This document shows, one piece after another, positions 12,466-13,762 of a stretch of 13,762 nucleotides of DNA (within the stretch, counting starts at the first letter, position 1; every line of letters begins with the position of its first letter). Both the position numbers and the translations under genes were made by a program. The DNA is from Parcubacteria group bacterium GW2011_GWA1_47_8 (lineage in GTDB: Bacteria; Patescibacteriota; Minisyncoccia; Phycocordibacterales; UBA1550): contig LCOP01000012.1 of NCBI GenBank assembly GCA_000996605.1, positions 1 through 13,762 of the forward strand. Direction: 5' to 3'. The notes beneath the pieces were generated by a model. That model made no database searches. It was not told where the DNA came from and worked only from the letters and a program-made list of their open reading frames with translations.

Positions 12466-12517
12466 TCCCCCCTATCCAAATCTTCAAGTCATGACTTGAA
12501 GATTTGGATAGGGGGGA
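12466..12517. repeat. Perfect 52-bp palindrome downstream of the PaaX/Cas2-like gene
   Basis: A perfect dyad centred between 12491 and 12492. Its central 40 bp (12472-12511) match those of the palindrome at 11618-11657 except for one symmetrical pair: CAAAT/ATTTG here and CACAT/ATGTG there. The outer arms differ completely (TCCCCCC/GGGGGGA against AC/GT). The pilD -10 box is about 73 bp further on. Confidence 0.95.
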
Positions 12518-12589
12518 ATGGATGAGAGGGGGAAGGAAGAATACGACAAAAAAAGGAATCCATAGAGAGCTTCCATCATATTTTTATGA

Positions 12590-12595
12590 TAAAAT
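12590..12595 (+). promoter_or_regulatory. Extended -10 box, probable ancestral pilD promoter
   Basis: TAAAAT preceded by TGA, 6 nt before the ATG at 12602, the same leaderless geometry as the response-regulator promoter. That ATG now opens only a 22-codon frame. The pilD ATG in use is 203 nt further on. Confidence 0.5.
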
Positions 12596-12601
12596 AAGCA
12601 C

Positions 12602-12670
12602 ATGGATCCCGTTAGAGGCCGCGGTCGCTTAAAGGGAATAATATATGAGAAAGGTCGAACAAATATTTAA
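12602..12670 (+). other. 22-codon upstream frame at the old pilD start
   Basis: The frame starts ATGGAT, the same six bases as pilD, then reads into the inserted element (DPVRGRGRLKGIIYEKGR) and stops at 12668-12670. It sits 6 nt after a good -10 box, so it would be the first AUG on a leaderless transcript. The peptide itself looks meaningless; translation of it could affect the downstream pilD leader. Confidence 0.4.
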
Positions 12671-12710
12671 AGTTAATATAATGCAGAGAGCGTATATGGC
12701 CGCGACCTGC

Positions 12711-12789
12711 CCCGTTAGAAGCAATAAATATTTTAACCATATGTTTAATATGAACCATTATCAGTTAATTAATCAAGCTTCTAACGGGG
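12711..12789. mobile_element. Nested second MITE-like element
   Basis: The ends CCCGTTAGAAGC (12711-12722) and GCTTCTAACGGG (12777-12788) differ from the outer element by one compensated base. CCTGC flanks it on both sides (12706-12710, 12790-12794); six bases match 5/6 (ACCTGC, GCCTGC). Removing it with one CCTGC restores the outer element's right end so that it pairs with the left end through GGTCGC/GCGACC. The 54-nt interior is very AT-rich. Confidence 0.6.
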
Positions 12790-12804
12790 CCTGCCTCTAA
12801 CGGG

Positions 12805-13704
12805 ATGGATTTTTTTACACTTGCTATTGTTTTTATCTTTGGTGCAACAATTGGGAGCTTTCTCAATGTGGTGATCTATCGCTATAACAGCGGTGTGTCG
12901 CCGCTTCGGGGGCGGTCGCAGTGTTTTGCCTGCGGGAAAACGCTTGCGTGGTACGAGCTGGTGCCGATTGTAAGTTTCTTTATCCAACGCGGGCGCTGTC
13001 GCGGATGCGGAGTGAAACTTTCTTGGCAGTATCCGGCTGTCGAGGCACTCACGGGCGTGATTGCTCTCGCCATCGCCGTCCTCCAAAAACCGCTCATCGA
13101 GTCAGTATATCTCGCGATTATTTTCTCAACCCTTTTGGTAATCGCCGTGTATGACCTTCGGCACAAAATCATCCCCGATGGGCTCGTAGTGCTCTTTGCT
13201 GTACTCTCTCTCTCGTGGTTCATTTGGTCAACACCAGCGAGCTTCGAACGCCTGCTCCACTTTCCGTATCATTGGCATCTTCTTGCGGGGCCGCTCCTCT
13301 TTTTGCCATTTTGGGCGCTGTGGCTCGTTTCTCGCGGGCGATGGATTGGGCTTGGTGATGGCAAACTCGCGCTCGGCATCGGGTGGTTTCTGGGGATGAC
13401 TCTCGGCGGGTCGGCAGTCATGCTGGCGTTTTGGATAGGGGCCGCGTACGCGCTCACTGTTATGGCGATTCAGAGAATCGCCATAACAGTGAGCGCGTAC
13501 GTAAGTCAAAAGTCAAAAGTCTTAAAGTCAAAAGCAGGGCTCCCCGCGTTTCTTTCGACTTTCGACTTTCGACTTTCAGACTCATACCTGTCCATGAAAA
13601 GCGAAATCCCCTTTGGACCATTTCTCATTTTGGGTGTTTTTATTGTATACTTTACTCACGTAAACTTTTTTGACGGGTCAATCAATTTCTTTACTTTCTT
13701 ATGA
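12805..13704 (+). CDS. pilD: Prepilin peptidase / N-methyltransferase PilD
   Basis: 299 aa polytopic inner-membrane aspartic protease that cleaves the prepilin leader and methylates the new N-terminus. GSFLNVVIYR (17-26) opens the N-terminal domain. The zinc tetrad C40xxC43 and C65xxC68 is intact, followed by LSWQYPAVE. The catalytic aspartates are D117 (YDLRHKIIPDG) and D185 (GLGDGKLA). SEIPFGPFLILG near the C-terminus is the typical last motif. Between GAAYALTVMAIQ and that motif, about 40 residues are encoded by two palindromes (13445-13501 and 13503-13582), more than usual, and the second gives a Lys/Ser-rich loop SQKSKVLKSKAGLPAFLSTF. The start codon is half of a target duplication. The natural substrate is the pilin at 11039-11521. 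Confidence 0.95.
   Translation: MDFFTLAIVFIFGATIGSFLNVVIYRYNSGVSPLRGRSQCFACGKTLAWYELVPIVSFFIQRGRCRGCGVKLSWQYPAVEALTGVIALAIAVLQKPLIESVYLAIIFSTLLVIAVYDLRHKIIPDGLVVLFAVLSLSWFIWSTPASFERLLHFPYHWHLLAGPLLFLPFWALWLVSRGRWIGLGDGKLALGIGWFLGMTLGGSAVMLAFWIGAAYALTVMAIQRIAITVSAYVSQKSKVLKSKAGLPAFLSTFDFRLSDSYLSMKSEIPFGPFLILGVFIVYFTHVNFFDGSINFFTFL
13445..13501. repeat. Perfect 27-bp-stem hairpin inside pilD
   Basis: The left arm 13445-13471 and right arm 13475-13501 are exact complements around the loop AGA. The left arm begins CGTACGCGCTCACTG and the right arm ends CAGTGAGCGCGTACG. It encodes residues 214-233 of PilD, AYALTVMAIQ followed by RIAITVSAYV, with no frame change. Confidence 0.97.
13503..13582. repeat. 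In-frame mirrored short-repeat element inside pilD
   Basis: The left half has AAGTCAAAAGTCAAAAGTC and another AAAGTCAAAAG; the right half has the complementary TTTCGAC repeated three times, then TTTCAGACT. The centre is a small GC hairpin (GGGCTCCCC). It encodes about residues 233-260. Confidence 0.8.
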
Positions 13705-13762
13705 ACCAGCACAAAAACCCAAAGTCTCTTTCTCAATATTCAATATTCAACATTCGATATTC
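13701..13762 (+). CDS. Start of the next gene, truncated by the window end
   Basis: ATG 13701 overlaps the pilD stop as ATGA, suggesting translational coupling. The first 20 codons read MNQHKNPKSLSQYSIFNIRY and remain open at the window edge. The part from about codon 11 is encoded by a degenerate TTCAATATTCAA repeat like that after pilC. By position, a minor pilin or another pilus protein is plausible, but no signal is visible yet. Confidence 0.5.
   Translation, partial: MNQHKNPKSLSQYSIFNIRY

Larger units (their letters stand above)
12602..12810. mobile_element. MITE-like insertion at the pilD start, with target duplication
   Basis: The element spans 12608-12804 (197 bp). The terminal inverted repeats are CCCGTTAGAGGC (12608-12619) and GCCTCTAACGGG (12793-12804). 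A second inverted block GGTCGC/GCGACC (12623-12628, 12702-12707) extends the ends. ATGGAT flanks it on both sides (12602-12607, 12805-12810), a 6-bp target duplication. It has no transposase. A second related element is nested near its right end. I know of no named family with these ends. Confidence 0.7.

Overview
This window looks like a chromosome segment of a Patescibacteria/CPR bacterium, most likely of the Parcubacteria group. That is an inference from three things: a compact type IV pilus (T4P) locus of the kind found in those genomes, a PaaX/Cas2-like regulator of a type common there, and -10 boxes that sit only 6-16 nt before start codons with little or no Shine-Dalgarno sequence. UGA and UAG both act as stops (code 11).

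Layout. 1-517: non-coding or decayed DNA with a perfect hairpin, an inverted copy of a dispersed 55-bp repeat, and a headless 80-codon frame. 518-1217: a 700-bp IS1595-like insertion sequence whose transposase has an internal amber codon and a degenerate C-terminus. 1218-1645: no convincing gene, three hairpins. 1646-1780: a 44-aa membrane peptide. 1796-2482 (minus): comF. 2728-9338 and 9463-10659: pilM, pilN, pilO, a PilP-position membrane protein, pilB, a CheY-like response regulator, pilT and pilC, all on the plus strand. 11039-11521: a class III-signal-type pilin with a long leader and a clear terminator. 11679-12242: a PaaX/Cas2-like regulator between two near-identical long palindromes. 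12805-13704: the prepilin peptidase pilD. A following gene begins at 13701 with an ATGA overlap.

How the genes work together. PilM/N/O plus the small PilP-position protein form the cytoplasmic and inner-membrane alignment complex. PilB drives extension and PilT retraction through the PilC platform. PilD processes the pilin. The CheY-like protein sits between the two motor genes and probably tunes pilus dynamics. No secretin gene is seen here.

The most unusual content is structural DNA. (1) The start of pilD appears to have been hit by a 197-bp element with 12-bp terminal inverted repeats that duplicated the six bases ATGGAT. This copied the start codon and left the old leaderless promoter about 200 bp upstream. 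A second, related element is nested inside it. (2) The PaaX/Cas2-like gene lies between two 40-bp palindromes that differ by one compensated base pair, with a third, 186-nt imperfect palindrome at its 3' end. (3) A mosaic of hairpins with conserved loops and exchangeable, compensated stems precedes both pilM and the response regulator. (4) Two palindromes are translated inside pilD, recalling Rickettsia palindromic elements.
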